This document shows, piece by piece, positions 1 through 9,387 of a stretch of DNA of 64,000 nt. Source of the stretch: Paracoccus albicereus (lineage in GTDB: Bacteria; Pseudomonadota; Alphaproteobacteria; Rhodobacterales; Rhodobacteraceae); the NCBI RefSeq assembly GCF_024359525.1, contig NZ_JAKZEU010000007.1, forward strand, positions 62,001 through 126,000, given 5' to 3'. The first letter of the stretch is position 1. Each line of letters starts with the position of its first letter. The notes beneath the pieces were generated by a model. That model was not told the origin of the DNA, searched no databases, and worked only from the letters and a program-made list of their open reading frames with translations. Position numbers and translations under genes: made by a program.

Positions 1-329
1 ACGCGCGACAGGATGTCCTCGACACGCCCTCCCGCTAGATCCTTTGCGAAGCGATACGGGACACCTAAACCGCGTGCGATGCGAATCGCTTTGTTGAACG
101 CTTCCAGTCCGTCCTTCACCGTCGGCGACCCGGCGAGCGCGGCTTCAAAGCGACCGCACAGCTCTGACTCGTAATCACGCGCCCTGACAAGCGCCTCCGC
201 CCGACTGTCGGTTCTGAGGCTCTTGTGGATCTCGCGCTTGCCAGCGACGGCACGAAATTCCTCGGGCACGACCCAGCGAAAATGCCACGTTTGTCCTCTC
301 AGGATGATTCCGGGCATCAGACCCCTCAT
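1..329 (-). CDS. Tyrosine recombinase / phage-type integrase, N-terminal part (runs off window)
   Basis: The gene reads leftward and is cut by the window edge, so about 109 N-terminal residues are visible. The start MPGIILRGQTWHFRWVVP, followed by a KREIHKSLRTDSRAEAL stretch, is typical of DUF6538-headed site-specific integrases: a short SH3-like arm domain, then the start of the SAM-like core-binding domain. The catalytic domain lies outside the window, so activity cannot be judged. ATG at 329 and ATG at 317 are both possible starts; 317 fits the usual family N-terminus better. The gene implies a second mobile element or remnant extending to the left, unrelated to the island that begins near 35175. 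Family assignment is by recognition of the N-terminus only. Confidence 0.7.
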   Translation of the reverse strand, partial: MRGLMPGIILRGQTWHFRWVVPEEFRAVAGKREIHKSLRTDSRAEALVRARDYESELCGRFEAALAGSPTVKDGLEAFNKAIRIARGLGVPYRFAKDLAGGRVEDILSR

Positions 330-762
330 CGTTAGCCAACTGCGCGAAAACAGAGGCGCCGTGCACGCGAGGCCGACGTAAAAGGCGCCGCAGATTTGCT
401 ACATATATTGCTACAATTCACAATGCAAGCGCTTCAGCGGGCATTTCTGTAGGTTAGTATAAGTACAGTAAAATCAGAGCACTAAATAAAATTCGTTAGT
501 TTGCCCTGTTATAACCGGCTCTCTTTGGCTCCACCAGTGCTTCTCCTTTGTCCATCAAACCAGTCACTTGACTGTTGCGGTACAGGCCGGGTCCCGTTCG
601 TCCTGTTGCCGGCTTCGCAGGATACCCGCTGCCCAATCATAAGTCGTTCGGCAGGGTGGCGGCTTCTCATTGATTGCCGTGACCGCCCGGCCCTTGCCAC
701 CGGCGACGGACCTCGCGAATGTTCCATGATGACAGCCGGAATAGGCTGGCCCGCGGGACAGA
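330..762. other. Intergenic region, no gene seen
   Basis: The 433 bases between the partial integrase and the membrane transporter hold the AT-rich promoter-like patch near 385-500 and then GC-rich DNA without a convincing reading frame. Overlapping frames here have no family-like sequence and only shadow the transporter gene downstream. This may be an old integration border. Confidence 0.5.
400..428 (-). promoter_or_regulatory. Candidate sigma70 promoter of the leftward integrase
   Basis: On the minus strand TTGCAT (423-428) and TATGTA (400-405) are separated by 17 bases in an AT-rich island, about 70 bases before the integrase start. Two direct copies of TTGCTACA (396-403 and 408-415 on the plus strand, 12-bp period) overlap the -10 region and could be a repressor or recombinase arm site. 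This is pattern-based only. Confidence 0.35.
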
Positions 763-2169
763 ATGACCGAACCATCGAAATCCGACAAAGACTTGACCGG
801 CTTCATGCCGATCTGCGTCATGCTGTGCATCATCGGGTGGGAATATACCGGCCTTGCCGTCCTGTCGCTGTTGGCCGGCCTGTTCGCTGCCGCAACGATC
901 CTTGTCTTTTTGACCCGCACCAGCGCCTCGCGCATGGCATTCGCGGCGATAGCGGTCGGTTTGATAGCCTGGGCCGCGGCAACGCGAGGCGACTGGCTAT
1001 TCGCGGTCGGCGTGGCGACCCAGCGCGGGGCGTTGGTCGTCGCCTTGTTCACCGCGTTGGGCGCGATCCGCACCGCCGCGATGAGCTCGGACAGCATTCT
1101 GGAATGCGGTCGCTTCCTGGCGCGGCAACGGCCCGGGCTGCGCTACGCATCCCTGACCGTCGGAGGCCATCTCTTCGGGCTTATCCTGCTTTATGGCTCC
1201 ATCTCGCTGCTGGGATCCTTGGCCGCGGAAAGCCTTGCCCGCGACCCGGACGACGACATCCGCCGGATCCGGACGCGGCGCATGATGGTCGCGATCCAGC
1301 GCGGCTTCGCCTCGACCCTGTGCTGGTCTCCCCTGGGTTTTTCGATGGCGATCACGTTGACGCTGGTGCCGGGGACGGGATGGGCGCAAATCGCGCCGGC
1401 CTGCATCGCCAGTGCCCTGATGATGCTGCTTACGGGCTGGGCGCTCGACACGATCATGAAGCCGCGCGTCGCCAGACCGGCGCCCGCGCGTGCACCGCAA
1501 GAGGGACGCTGGCTGGTCCAGCTGCGACCCTTGCTTGTGCTGTTATCGGTGGTGATGTCAGGCGTGCTCCTCTTGCATCTTCTGACGGGGGTCGAGGTGA
1601 TCGGCGCCGTCATGTCGCTGGTCCCAGCCGTCGCGATCGGATGGGTCGCCCTGCAGCCGCGTCCTGATGGGATCGGCCGCGCGGCATGGACGGGCAGCCG
1701 GATAATGGCCTTCGTCACCCAGGATCTGCCCCGATATCGGGGCGAGCTGGTGCTGCTCTTCATGGCGGGCTTCATCGGCAGCCTGGGCGCGTTTCTGCTG
1801 GTTCCTGTCCTCGAGGCGCGGGGGCTGGACCTGTCCGCTGCCCCGACGTGGCTTGTTCTGGTCGCATTGATCTGGGTGATTCCGCTGACCGGACAGATCG
1901 GCATGAACCCGATTCTCGCCGTCTCGCTGATCGTGCCCTTGCTGCCTTCGGCGCAAGAGATGGGCATCCCCGCCGTCGCGCTGGTGGCGGCGATCACCGG
2001 TGGCTGGGCACTGAGCGGGACGACATCCCCTTTCACCGCATCAGTGCTGATCGCAGCGGCACTCGGCCGTGTCACGCCACGCGAAGCCGGGCTGGGCTGG
2101 AACGGCCTCTACACGCTCGTGATGGGAACGATCCTGTCACTTTGGGTCCTGTTGCTGGCGGCTGCATAG
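763..2169 (+). CDS. Polytopic membrane protein, ion-transporter (IT) superfamily-like permease
   Basis: This 468-residue inner-membrane protein has about 11 hydrophobic segments. The C-terminal half holds a conserved-looking stretch, TGQIGMNPILAVSLIVPLLP, followed by ITGGWALSGTTSPF. It resembles the re-entrant-loop regions of arsenite/anion/citrate carriers of the IT superfamily, with small residues and a Ser/Thr-rich hairpin before a transmembrane helix. The N-terminal half is less conserved and has a charged loop around residues 155-175 (DPDDDIRRIRTRR). The substrate is unknown. The start at 763 has only a weak ribosome binding site. No partner gene is adjacent, and a terminator-like hairpin follows. 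The superfamily call is inference from topology and motif feel. Confidence 0.5.
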   Translation: MTEPSKSDKDLTGFMPICVMLCIIGWEYTGLAVLSLLAGLFAAATILVFLTRTSASRMAFAAIAVGLIAWAAATRGDWLFAVGVATQRGALVVALFTALGAIRTAAMSSDSILECGRFLARQRPGLRYASLTVGGHLFGLILLYGSISLLGSLAAESLARDPDDDIRRIRTRRMMVAIQRGFASTLCWSPLGFSMAITLTLVPGTGWAQIAPACIASALMMLLTGWALDTIMKPRVARPAPARAPQEGRWLVQLRPLLVLLSVVMSGVLLLHLLTGVEVIGAVMSLVPAVAIGWVALQPRPDGIGRAAWTGSRIMAFVTQDLPRYRGELVLLFMAGFIGSLGAFLLVPVLEARGLDLSAAPTWLVLVALIWVIPLTGQIGMNPILAVSLIVPLLPSAQEMGIPAVALVAAITGGWALSGTTSPFTASVLIAAALGRVTPREAGLGWNGLYTLVMGTILSLWVLLLAAA

Positions 2170-2181
2170 GTCAAGCCAGCT

Positions 2182-2222
2182 AAAAAGGACGGACACATCA
2201 CGCCGTCCTGTCGTTAAATTTG
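2182..2222 (+). terminator. Terminator-like hairpin after the transporter
   Basis: AGGACGG (2186-2192) pairs with CCGTCCT (2203-2209) across a 10-base loop. It is followed by TGTCGTTAAATTT, an interrupted U-rich tail. It sits 17 bases after the transporter stop codon. Confidence 0.5.
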
Positions 2223-2399
2223 AGAAAAAGATCTATTTGTCGCCGCGTCTATGCATCATTGTGGCTTGGCGACACGTGTGTCGTCTTCGAGAGCGCAACC
2301 TCGGCCTGAGCGGCACGCGTCGAACCCAAGAAATCTTGACGCCACTTCAGGGCAAAAATGCGTTAGTATGAAACAGGTCACGAAGCGCAGCAGGAAGAT

Positions 2400-2858
2400 A
2401 TGATTGATTTGTATGCCTCTGACTCCTCCTTTCCGAAACTTTCCGATCTCCAGAAACGCCTTTCCTCTTCGCCCGGCAAGATCACGTTAGCACTGACCGA
2501 CGACATTGACATCGATCAGGTCGAAGCCTTTCTGATCGCGGTCTTCGAGACGACGGAGAGCCCGTATTCGTTGCGCGAGCAGGATGCCCTTATCCTGTCC
2601 GTTCTCGAAGACGCGAACGGGGCTGAGACCGTTACGCGCAATGGCTGCGGGGTGAAGGTCGTTCTGACAGCCGATAGCTGCGCGATCGTCCACGACGGTG
2701 CTTCGGTGATGGCCAAGACGATCGCGGTCGCGATGTTGCAGGCACTGGAGGAACTCGACGATCCGGCGGGAATGGTGCTCGCCGGAATGGCGGGCGTCTG
2801 GGAGAGCCCCTCGTTCGAGATGACACGCAGTCTGTCGTCCGAACCGCGGATGAGTTGA
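2400..2858 (+). CDS. Hypothetical protein, 152 aa
   Basis: I do not recognise this family. The protein is acidic, soluble-looking and without a signal peptide or membrane segment. An N-terminal half (residues 1-60) has alternating charged and hydrophobic residues with a TDDIDIDQVEAFL stretch. The C-terminal half has a small-residue-rich helix (VMAKTIAVAMLQALEEL). The ATG at 2400 is preceded by AGCAGGAAG at good spacing, which supports the start. It stands alone, converging with the CoA-transferase gene that ends 64 bases further on. Codon use resembles its neighbours, so it is probably a real gene. Confidence 0.55.
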   Translation: MIDLYASDSSFPKLSDLQKRLSSSPGKITLALTDDIDIDQVEAFLIAVFETTESPYSLREQDALILSVLEDANGAETVTRNGCGVKVVLTADSCAIVHDGASVMAKTIAVAMLQALEELDDPAGMVLAGMAGVWESPSFEMTRSLSSEPRMS

Positions 2859-2922
2859 CGCGCCCGGACGGCCATTCAATTCCGGCTGATCAGTCCCTGC
2901 GCTGTCATGCGGAAGGATCGTC

Positions 2923-4278
2923 TCAGCTTGCCGGATGCCAAGCGGGCGGGTCGGATCGAAGACGATGTGCCGCCACCCGCCATCCCGTCTCGATCCCTTC
3001 GACGCGATACGGCAGGCCTATGCGCCGGATATCGCCCCAGTCCGTATGCTCGATGCTGCCCTGGGCGTCCGTGGGTCCGCCTTCTCGGCCAGCCTCCGCG
3101 CACGCGGCTGTGGCGTGATCGATCAGAAGCTTCGCCTGACGCGCCAAGGATAGCCGTGCCGACAGGACCCGGTCCCCGCTGCGTTGCAGTCTCAGGCCGT
3201 GCAGGACGGCCGCAGCCGTCAGATAACCGGTGGCGTGATCCAGAACCTGATACGGCAGGTCGATGATTGCGCCCGCCCGTTCAAACGCCAGACCGGCGCT
3301 CCGCTGGACGAGGCTGTCGAATCCCCGCCGGGTCGACCAGGGCCCTGACCAGCCATAGGCATTGAGACCGACGGTGACGAGGCCCGGGTTGAGTTCGCGG
3401 CAGGCCACCGTCCCGAAGCCCATCTTGTGCAACGCATCTGCGCGAAGGCCATGGACCAGCACGTCTGCTTCCCTGACGAGCCTTCGGAACATCTCGCGGT
3501 CGTCAGGGTCTTTCAGGTCGAGGCCGGCGCAGGTCTTGCCAACAGTCATTTCGATCGCGTTGCCATCCTCGTTCCAGTGCGGCGGATCGATGCGCAGGAC
3601 ATCCGCACCGAAAGACGCGAGAAACCGCGTTGCGACAGGTCCGGCAAGCACCCGCGTCAGGTCGAGCACCCGCAGTCCGGACAGCGGCCGCTTGGCGTTT
3701 ACGGGCCTCCAACGGGACGGATGCTTGTCGGCTTCGTCCCATATCACGATCGGCTCTTCGCTGACCGCCCGGCCTTGTGGATGCGCGTCCCAGTCTTCCC
3801 GTGTCCTTAGCCTTGCAGCACAGCCGCCGGCCTCGACAATCGCGGTTTCAAGTTCCTCACCGTCCCAGCGGGCGATCGCCCTGCCGGCAGCCTCTGGCGT
3901 CGCGGGCATCCCCAGCACCCGGCGCGCCGCAGCAAGGTGGTGTTCCGCATTTGTGTGAAGCCTGATCCATCCGTCGGTCGTGCGATAATCGTTCGCATAG
4001 GGGTCCCACTTCGACGGGAGCGTCCAGCCCAGGGGGATGACACTGCTTCTGCACCACTGATCGACCTTCGCTCGGTCGACCGTCGCGTCAGGCAAGTGAC
4101 CGAAATTGACGTCGTGAAGGCTTTGGAGGGCTGATACGGCGGCGCTGACCGCGGCGCCTGCCAAAGAACTGACAGGAAGATCGCCGTTGAAGCGCCCGTG
4201 CCCGACCAGTGCAGGGGTCGGCGGCCGTCCGGCGCCCGCGTCCAATCTGCGCAAATCGGCTTCGATGACGTTGTGCAC
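2923..4278 (-). CDS. CoA-transferase family III (CaiB/BaiF-like)
   Basis: This is a 451-residue cytoplasmic class III CoA-transferase-like protein. Members move CoA between acyl groups through an aspartyl-CoA thioester. The core starts near residue 195 with PLSGLRVLDLTRVLAGPVA, the hallmark start of the CaiB fold, followed by LASFGADVLRID and a VGKTCAGLDLKDP stretch. The equivalent of the catalytic Asp region lies in DVLVHGLRADAL to GFGTVACRELNP. The first ~190 residues are an extra domain seen in the longer members of this family. The start is a GTG at 4278 with AGGCGG seven bases upstream. It is monocistronic as far as visible; substrates are unknown. Confidence 0.85.
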   Translation of the reverse strand: MHNVIEADLRRLDAGAGRPPTPALVGHGRFNGDLPVSSLAGAAVSAAVSALQSLHDVNFGHLPDATVDRAKVDQWCRSSVIPLGWTLPSKWDPYANDYRTTDGWIRLHTNAEHHLAAARRVLGMPATPEAAGRAIARWDGEELETAIVEAGGCAARLRTREDWDAHPQGRAVSEEPIVIWDEADKHPSRWRPVNAKRPLSGLRVLDLTRVLAGPVATRFLASFGADVLRIDPPHWNEDGNAIEMTVGKTCAGLDLKDPDDREMFRRLVREADVLVHGLRADALHKMGFGTVACRELNPGLVTVGLNAYGWSGPWSTRRGFDSLVQRSAGLAFERAGAIIDLPYQVLDHATGYLTAAAVLHGLRLQRSGDRVLSARLSLARQAKLLIDHATAACAEAGREGGPTDAQGSIEHTDWGDIRRIGLPYRVEGIETGWRVAAHRLRSDPPAWHPAS

Positions 4279-4365
4279 AGGTGATCCGCCTGATGATGCG
4301 ATGCAATTCTCACAGCGTCATAGTGACGCGATCGCGACGCAGCAAACAAAAGCGCAATCGCCGAC

Positions 4366-5214
4366 TTATCGGACCAGCAGGACAGGCACCTTGCATGTGC
4401 GGATCATCTCGAGGCTCGTCGAGCCGACGAAAAGCGATCTCAGCCGCGAATGACCGGCAGCGCCCATGATAAGGTGGTCGAAGCCATCTGTCTCGATCAG
4501 ACCGGCAAGAGCCTCTTCCGGCTGGCCCGACAAGATGGCGGTGTCCGTCTTCATCGCTGGCGACAGCACGGCCTTCGCATCTTCAAGCGCTTTCAAGGCA
4601 GCATCCGTTGCCGGGCCGACGGTGACGATCTTGACGACCAGACCGGCATAAAACGTCGACCGGGCAGCGTAATCGACGGCACGCATGGCGTTGGCGCTGC
4701 CGTCGAAGGCGACAAGCACCTTCGTGATGGGACGGAACGCGCGCGACGTGATGAACAGGGGCTTCGATGCGGCCCGGACGACGCGTTCGGTATTCGAGCC
4801 CAAATGACCCTTGGCAAAGTCGGCGGCCTCGCCACGCTTGCCGATCAGGATCAGCTCTGCCTCGCGTTCCTTGTCCGTGACCGCCTCGATCAGGTCCCCG
4901 CGCCGCAGATGTTCGGAAGCCTGAACTCCCTCGCGTTCGAGAAGCGCCTTGGCATCCTCGAGGATGGCACGGCCACGCGCCCGCGACAGTTTCGCGCGTT
5001 GCTCATCGAGGCTGGACAATTCCTCCAGCAGTGCCGTCCGGGCGCCGAGCGAAATCGCGCCGGAAAGATCCGATCCCGCCCCGCCCTCGCGCCGTCCGAG
5101 GACATGCATCAGCTCGACCGCGCATCCACCGCGTTCTGCGATCCACGCCGCATGATCGCAGACGCTTCTTGAATAGGCGGAGCCGTCCACCAAGGCGATG
5201 ATCTTGTCGGTCAT
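4366..5214 (-). CDS. Universal stress protein, tandem UspA domains
   Basis: This 282-residue protein has two UspA domains (about 1-140 and 148-282). The second domain carries the ATP-binding signature GAAGHSRLRSLFVGSTS near its end and starts with VLVAFDGSANAMRA. The first has a degenerate equivalent (GKRGEAADFAKGHLGS). Tandem USPs are soluble nucleotide-binding stress proteins. The start at 5214 has a strong GAGGAGGGG ribosome binding site within the 13-base gap after the SulP stop, so the two genes almost certainly form one operon. SulP-USP pairs are common and suggest that this USP modulates or responds to the transporter; that role is inference. Confidence 0.92.
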   Translation of the reverse strand: MTDKIIALVDGSAYSRSVCDHAAWIAERGGCAVELMHVLGRREGGAGSDLSGAISLGARTALLEELSSLDEQRAKLSRARGRAILEDAKALLEREGVQASEHLRRGDLIEAVTDKEREAELILIGKRGEAADFAKGHLGSNTERVVRAASKPLFITSRAFRPITKVLVAFDGSANAMRAVDYAARSTFYAGLVVKIVTVGPATDAALKALEDAKAVLSPAMKTDTAILSGQPEEALAGLIETDGFDHLIMGAAGHSRLRSLFVGSTSLEMIRTCKVPVLLVR

Positions 5215-5227
5215 GACGTCCCCCTCC

Positions 5228-6709
5228 TCAATGCGCCATAAGCTTGTCGATCGCGCCGGGCTTGTCGTGTTGGCCCAGCCGGTCGACGATGGTTTCGGAG
5301 GCCCTGTTCATGCCGATGATCTCGACCTCGGACCCGTCCCTGCGGAACTTGAGCACGGCCATGTCGAGCGCCGCCACCGAAGAGATGTCCCAGATATGGG
5401 CGCGGCTCACGTCGATCACGACGCGGTCGGCGGCCTCCTTGAAGTCGAAAGCGTTCATGAAATCCTCGGCCGAGGCGAAGAACAACTGACCCTCGACACG
5501 GTAGGTCCGCACACGGCCGTCGTCGGACACGGACGAGGTGACCCTGAACAGCTGCGCGATCTTGCCTGCAAAGAACAGCCCCGACAGCAGCACACCGACA
5601 AGGACGCCGATGGCAAGATTGTGGGTGTAGACCACCACCGCGACCGTCGAGAGCATGACGATCGAAGAGGATCGCGGATGCGTTCTCAGCTGCTGAATCG
5701 ACGACCAGGAGAATGTGCCGATCGAGACCATGATCATGATCGCCACCAAGGCCGCCATCGGGATCTGCGCCACAAGGTCGCCCAGGACGACCACCAGGAA
5801 CAGCAGGATCACGCCTGCCGCAAAGCATGACAGCCGTCCGCGGCCACCCGATTTCACGTTGATCATCGACTGGCCGATCATCGCGCAGCCCGCCATCCCG
5901 CCGATGAAGCCGGTCGCGGTGTTGGCTAGCCCCTGGCCGATGCATTCCTGGTTCCTGTCCGATTTCGTGTCGGTCAGATCGTCCACGATGTTGGCGGTCA
6001 TCAGGCTTTCCAGAAGCCCAACCACCGCCACAGCCGCGGCATAGGGGAAAATGATCGACAGGGTTTCCAAAGTCAGCGGAATGTCCGGGATCAGGAAGAC
6101 CGGAAGCGTGTCGGGTAAAGCGCCCATGTCGCCCACGGTGCGCACATCCCATCCCATGACCATCACCAGGGCCGTCAGCACGATGATCGTCACCAACGGC
6201 GAGGGTACGGCCCGCGTCAGATAGGGAAAGAGATAAATGATCGCGAGACCGGCGGCGACCAGCGGATAGGTCAGGGTCGGAACCCCGATCAGTTCCGGCA
6301 CCTGCGCCATGAAGATCAGGATCGCGAGCGCGTTCACGAAGCCCGTCATCACCGAACGTGAGACGAAGCGCATGAACCGCCCCAGCCGCGCGAAGCCGGC
6401 GGCAATCTGCAACAGACCCGCGAGGACGGTCGTCGCCAGCAGGTATTGCAGACCGTGCTCGGCCACGAGCGTCACCATAAGGACGGCCGTCGCCGCGGTC
6501 GCGGCCGAGATCATGCCCGGGCGTCCACCCGCGATGGCGGTGACGACCGCGATCGAGAACGAGGCATAGAGACCGATTTTCGGGTCCACCCCGGCAATGA
6601 TCGAAAAGGCGATCGCTTCGGGGATGAGGGCAAGCGCGACGACGAGGCCTGACAGCAGATCGCCCCGCACGTTACCGAGCCACTGGCGTCGGTAGGCATC
6701 GAGATGCAT
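5228..6709 (-). CDS. SulP family inorganic anion transporter with STAS domain
   Basis: This ~493-residue inner-membrane protein belongs to the SulP/SLC26 family. The N-terminal [21 protein letters not shown] leads into a transporter domain (about 10-370) with family blocks such as [21 protein letters not shown] and [21 protein letters not shown] cytoplasmic STAS domain follows (about 390-490; [20 protein letters not shown]). Substrates of the family are sulfate, bicarbonate, molybdate or C4-dicarboxylates; sequence alone does not decide. I place the start at 6709 because the family begins there and a GGAA-rich site precedes it; an in-frame start at 6760 would add 17 unlikely residues. Forms an operon with the USP gene. 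Confidence 0.9.
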   Translation of the reverse strand: MHLDAYRRQWLGNVRGDLLSGLVVALALIPEAIAFSIIAGVDPKIGLYASFSIAVVTAIAGGRPGMISAATAATAVLMVTLVAEHGLQYLLATTVLAGLLQIAAGFARLGRFMRFVSRSVMTGFVNALAILIFMAQVPELIGVPTLTYPLVAAGLAIIYLFPYLTRAVPSPLVTIIVLTALVMVMGWDVRTVGDMGALPDTLPVFLIPDIPLTLETLSIIFPYAAAVAVVGLLESLMTANIVDDLTDTKSDRNQECIGQGLANTATGFIGGMAGCAMIGQSMINVKSGGRGRLSCFAAGVILLFLVVVLGDLVAQIPMAALVAIMIMVSIGTFSWSSIQQLRTHPRSSSIVMLSTVAVVVYTHNLAIGVLVGVLLSGLFFAGKIAQLFRVTSSVSDDGRVRTYRVEGQLFFASAEDFMNAFDFKEAADRVVIDVSRAHIWDISSVAALDMAVLKFRRDGSEVEIIGMNRASETIVDRLGQHDKPGAIDKLMAH

Positions 6710-7111
6710 TGTGAAATTCCGTTCTTTCCGGTCTGGCGGCACTGCGCCACCGGTGATCAAGGTCGATGATCATGAATGGCCCGGCGGATCGGCGGCCGGG
6801 AGAGCCACCCGAGGTTCACACCCCGGGTCCGGATGAATGCATCGCAGATAGCGAACGGATGTCGGAAAGGCAATCGGCCGAACGGGCTTGGTTCGATGCG
6901 ACCATCGCCCACCAAGAACGGAAGCTTGTCGAAAGCACGCAAGGCCCCCACGAATCCCGCAAGCGCGGAGGGTGAAGCGCCGGGCTTTCGGACCGGGAAA
7001 ACAGCATGGCGACCGCGCTTTACCCGCGGCCGCCATGCCGAACTTTGAAACGCCGGCCGCGGGTTCAATCCAGACAATCGTCAGACAGTGACCCGCAGCC
7101 GGAAGAACTGG
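6710..7111. other. Intergenic region, no supported gene
   Basis: The 402 bases between the SulP start and the DUF6134 stop contain short open frames on both strands, including a hydrophilic plus-strand frame at 6766-6975. None shows a family-like sequence or good ribosome binding site. The SulP/USP promoter must lie here, but I see no clear -35/-10 pair. Confidence 0.4.
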
Positions 7112-7726
7112 TTAACGAAGCGTATAGTCCACCTGTGATCCATCCTCGGCAGTGAAGCGGACATGGACCAGCGTCGCGCCGTCGAACCACAGATCGCGAT
7201 CGAGGTCGCCCCGCACGGCGTAATGCGTCGCCTGCACGGCCCCCCTGCCCGTCTGCACGGTTTCGCTACCCAGATTGCTGACCCGGATGGCATCGGTGCT
7301 GCCGTCGATCGTGTTCAGGACCTGTCCCGCGCGCAGGATGTCCGCGTCCCACAGGCTCGCGGGGATCAGCGATGTCGCACCGACGCTGATCTTGTGCGGG
7401 GTGCCGTTGTCGTCAGTCTGCGAGGTCAGGCCAGCAAGCTGTCCGCCGCGCCAGGTCTCGGTGCTGTTCTGGCGAAAGCGATAGGCGGCGACGCCGACGA
7501 CGGGAAGCTTGACCGCGACATCGGTGCTGACATCAACCGTCATGTCGCCGCCCGAACCCCTGAAGGTCACGACGTAGTCGCCGATGTCGCGACCCTTCCG
7601 GATGACGTCGAAGGCCAGCTTGCCCGACGATGGGACGCTGTCGGATGGCGCTGCGGACGCCGGGGCGAAAGCGGTGAGGGACAGGGCCAGCGCGGCAACG
7701 CAGGTACGGATGATTGGGGTTTTCAT
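7112..7726 (-). CDS. Secreted DUF6134 family protein
   Basis: This 204-residue protein has a Sec signal peptide (MKTPIIRTCVAALALSLTAF, cleavage probably after APASA near residue 26). The mature part is rich in beta strands. The start of the mature domain, KLAFDVIRKGRDIGDYVVTF, is typical of DUF6134, which probably forms a beta-barrel or curved sheet in the periplasm like other lipid or hydrophobic-ligand binding families (fold is inference). It is the last gene of the leftward five-gene operon, starting one base after the dioxygenase stop. Its place next to a ligase/SDR/dioxygenase set suggests it handles the pathway product outside the cytoplasm. No function is established. Confidence 0.75.
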   Translation of the reverse strand: MKTPIIRTCVAALALSLTAFAPASAAPSDSVPSSGKLAFDVIRKGRDIGDYVVTFRGSGGDMTVDVSTDVAVKLPVVGVAAYRFRQNSTETWRGGQLAGLTSQTDDNGTPHKISVGATSLIPASLWDADILRAGQVLNTIDGSTDAIRVSNLGSETVQTGRGAVQATHYAVRGDLDRDLWFDGATLVHVRFTAEDGSQVDYTLR

Positions 7727-7727
7727 C

Positions 7728-8594
7728 TCAGATCATTCCCATGCCGATGAACAGGTTGCGGTTGGCGTCCGCGATGGCGCGGCGGCCATGCATGACGCGA
7801 GTGTTGTCGAGGATGGCGATGTCGCCGTCCTGCCAGTTGATTTCGTGCGTGACCTCCTCGGCCAGGGCACGGATCTCTTCGATCTCGTCCTCGGTGACGT
7901 CGCTGCCGTCGGCCATCGCGTAGCGCGGGGGTTGGTAGTTGTGCGACGGACCAAGAACCGCGTTGGCAAAGCCGGGCGCATCCCCGCCAAGGACCGAGCC
8001 GCGGACGGGATCGAGGGTCAGACGATAGGTCAGCGAGCCATCGTCGTGCAGGGTGAAATCCTGTCCCGGCACCGAGGCCTTGAATTGCAGCACATGCTCC
8101 ATCGTCACCTGCGACGGATCGGTTAGCGCCGGATGTTCGTTCACGAGGTAGCGTTTCCACAAAGTCTCGGGCAGGACGCGCTCCACCGTCATCGGCTGCG
8201 ACCAGCGTGCCTTCAGCTTGTCGTCGAACCGCTCCCACACCGCGCGGCCGTCGCAGATCGTCGTCTGCGAGCCTTCGAACGCCGCCGTCTGCGCGAAGAA
8301 GGTGACGATGTCCGGGCAGCGTGGCGTGTTGCCGTTCTCAATATGCAGCCCGATCGGGCCAAGGCCGGCATCGACCATCTGGGTCGTTTCTGTCGTGTTG
8401 CTGCGCGCGGGATCGAAGGTCACCCGACGGCACAGCGTCGTTACCACCCCGGAAAAAGACTGCATGTCGGGATCGAAACCGCGCAGCAGCGTCCAGCCGT
8501 CGCGCGCCAGATGATCGCGGATGGTCGCCAGCAGGCCGGGATCGGTCAATCCGTCCGGATAATCGCGGTGGCGCAGGATATTGTAGGTCATCAT
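7728..8594 (-). CDS. TauD/TfdA-family Fe(II)/2-oxoglutarate dioxygenase
   Basis: This 288-residue cytoplasmic non-heme iron dioxygenase shows the facial triad: H84-x-E86 in LGPIGLHIENG and the distal His (about H269) in DNTRVMHGRR, with the downstream Arg that binds 2-oxoglutarate. E rather than D in the first motif occurs in some family members. It likely hydroxylates or desaturates the product of the ligase in the same operon. ATG at 8594 follows a GAGGAC site; a second ATG is adjacent. It lies four bases after the SDR stop and one base before the DUF6134 gene. Confidence 0.88.
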   Translation of the reverse strand: MMTYNILRHRDYPDGLTDPGLLATIRDHLARDGWTLLRGFDPDMQSFSGVVTTLCRRVTFDPARSNTTETTQMVDAGLGPIGLHIENGNTPRCPDIVTFFAQTAAFEGSQTTICDGRAVWERFDDKLKARWSQPMTVERVLPETLWKRYLVNEHPALTDPSQVTMEHVLQFKASVPGQDFTLHDDGSLTYRLTLDPVRGSVLGGDAPGFANAVLGPSHNYQPPRYAMADGSDVTEDEIEEIRALAEEVTHEINWQDGDIAILDNTRVMHGRRAIADANRNLFIGMGMI

Positions 8595-8598
8595 GTCC

Positions 8599-9387
8599 TC
8601 ATGGTCGTGAAATTTCAGGCCGGGCGGCAGCGACCACCGCCGGGTCGCGTGCCAGACGGATCAGCGCGCGATCGATCAGCGCCGGTCGCAGGCGTTGCAG
8701 CGCGATGAAAAGCCGCTCTCGGCTCGCGGGGACCTGGCTGGGGCGGCGCGCAACGATCGCGCGCCACGCGCGAGCCGCGACCGCCTCGGGGTCATCGAGC
8801 GTCATCGCCATCGGGCGGACCAGCGCGTCAAAGCCTTGGGCCGCATCGGTGCGGGTGCCGCGCGGCGCCAGATGCGTGACGGCGATACCGCGCGGCGCCA
8901 GTTCGCGGCGCAAGGCATCCGCCATGCCCCGCAGGGCGAATTTCGACGCCGAATAGGCTGCGAAATAGGGAAATGCGATCTCTCCGAAGACCGAGCCCAC
9001 CATGACCACCTGGCCCCGGCTGGCCGTCAGCGGCGCCAGCAGGTCGCGTGTCAGCGCCAAGGGGGCGGCGACATTCAGCGCCAGCAACGCCGCGATGTCG
9101 TCGTCCGACATCGCCTCCAGCGTGCCAGACGGCACCGTCCCCGCATTGTGGATCAGGATGTCCAGCCCCGTCTCGCACACGCCGGCGACGATTGCGGCGC
9201 GGCCTTGGGCCGTCGTCACATCGGCAGGCAGGACCAGCGCGTCGCGCAGATCCACGGCGGTGCGGGCCAGCGATTCTTCGCGGCGGCCCACCAGGATGAC
9301 CCGATGGCCGTGCCGATCTGCCTGCATGGCCAGCGCCCGACCGATGCCGGATCCTGCGCCGGTGATCAGGACGTTGCGGCGGCTCAT
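8599..9387 (-). CDS. Short-chain dehydrogenase/reductase
   Basis: This 262-residue classical SDR is a NAD(P)-dependent oxidoreductase. It has the nucleotide-binding TGAGSGIG at residues 9-16, NAG at 81-83 and the catalytic S132, Y145 and K149 (YSASK). The C-terminal ~60 residues are basic and hydrophobic and may contact a membrane or an acyl substrate. Its ATG overlaps the ligase stop codon by four bases (ATGA), so translation is coupled. Within this operon it probably reduces or oxidises an acyl or alcohol intermediate; the substrate is unknown. Confidence 0.92.
   Translation of the reverse strand: MSRRNVLITGAGSGIGRALAMQADRHGHRVILVGRREESLARTAVDLRDALVLPADVTTAQGRAAIVAGVCETGLDILIHNAGTVPSGTLEAMSDDDIAALLALNVAAPLALTRDLLAPLTASRGQVVMVGSVFGEIAFPYFAAYSASKFALRGMADALRRELAPRGIAVTHLAPRGTRTDAAQGFDALVRPMAMTLDDPEAVAARAWRAIVARRPSQVPASRERLFIALQRLRPALIDRALIRLARDPAVVAAARPEISRP

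Noticed and set aside
501..1667. 388-codon plus-strand frame over the IT-like transporter
   Set aside because: Arg/Ala/Gly-rich composition typical of an out-of-frame reading of high-GC DNA; the 763 frame has the membrane-protein sequence.
6766..6975. 69-codon hydrophilic frame between SulP and DUF6134 genes
   Set aside because: No clear ribosome binding site and no recognisable family; kept only as a note on the intergenic region.
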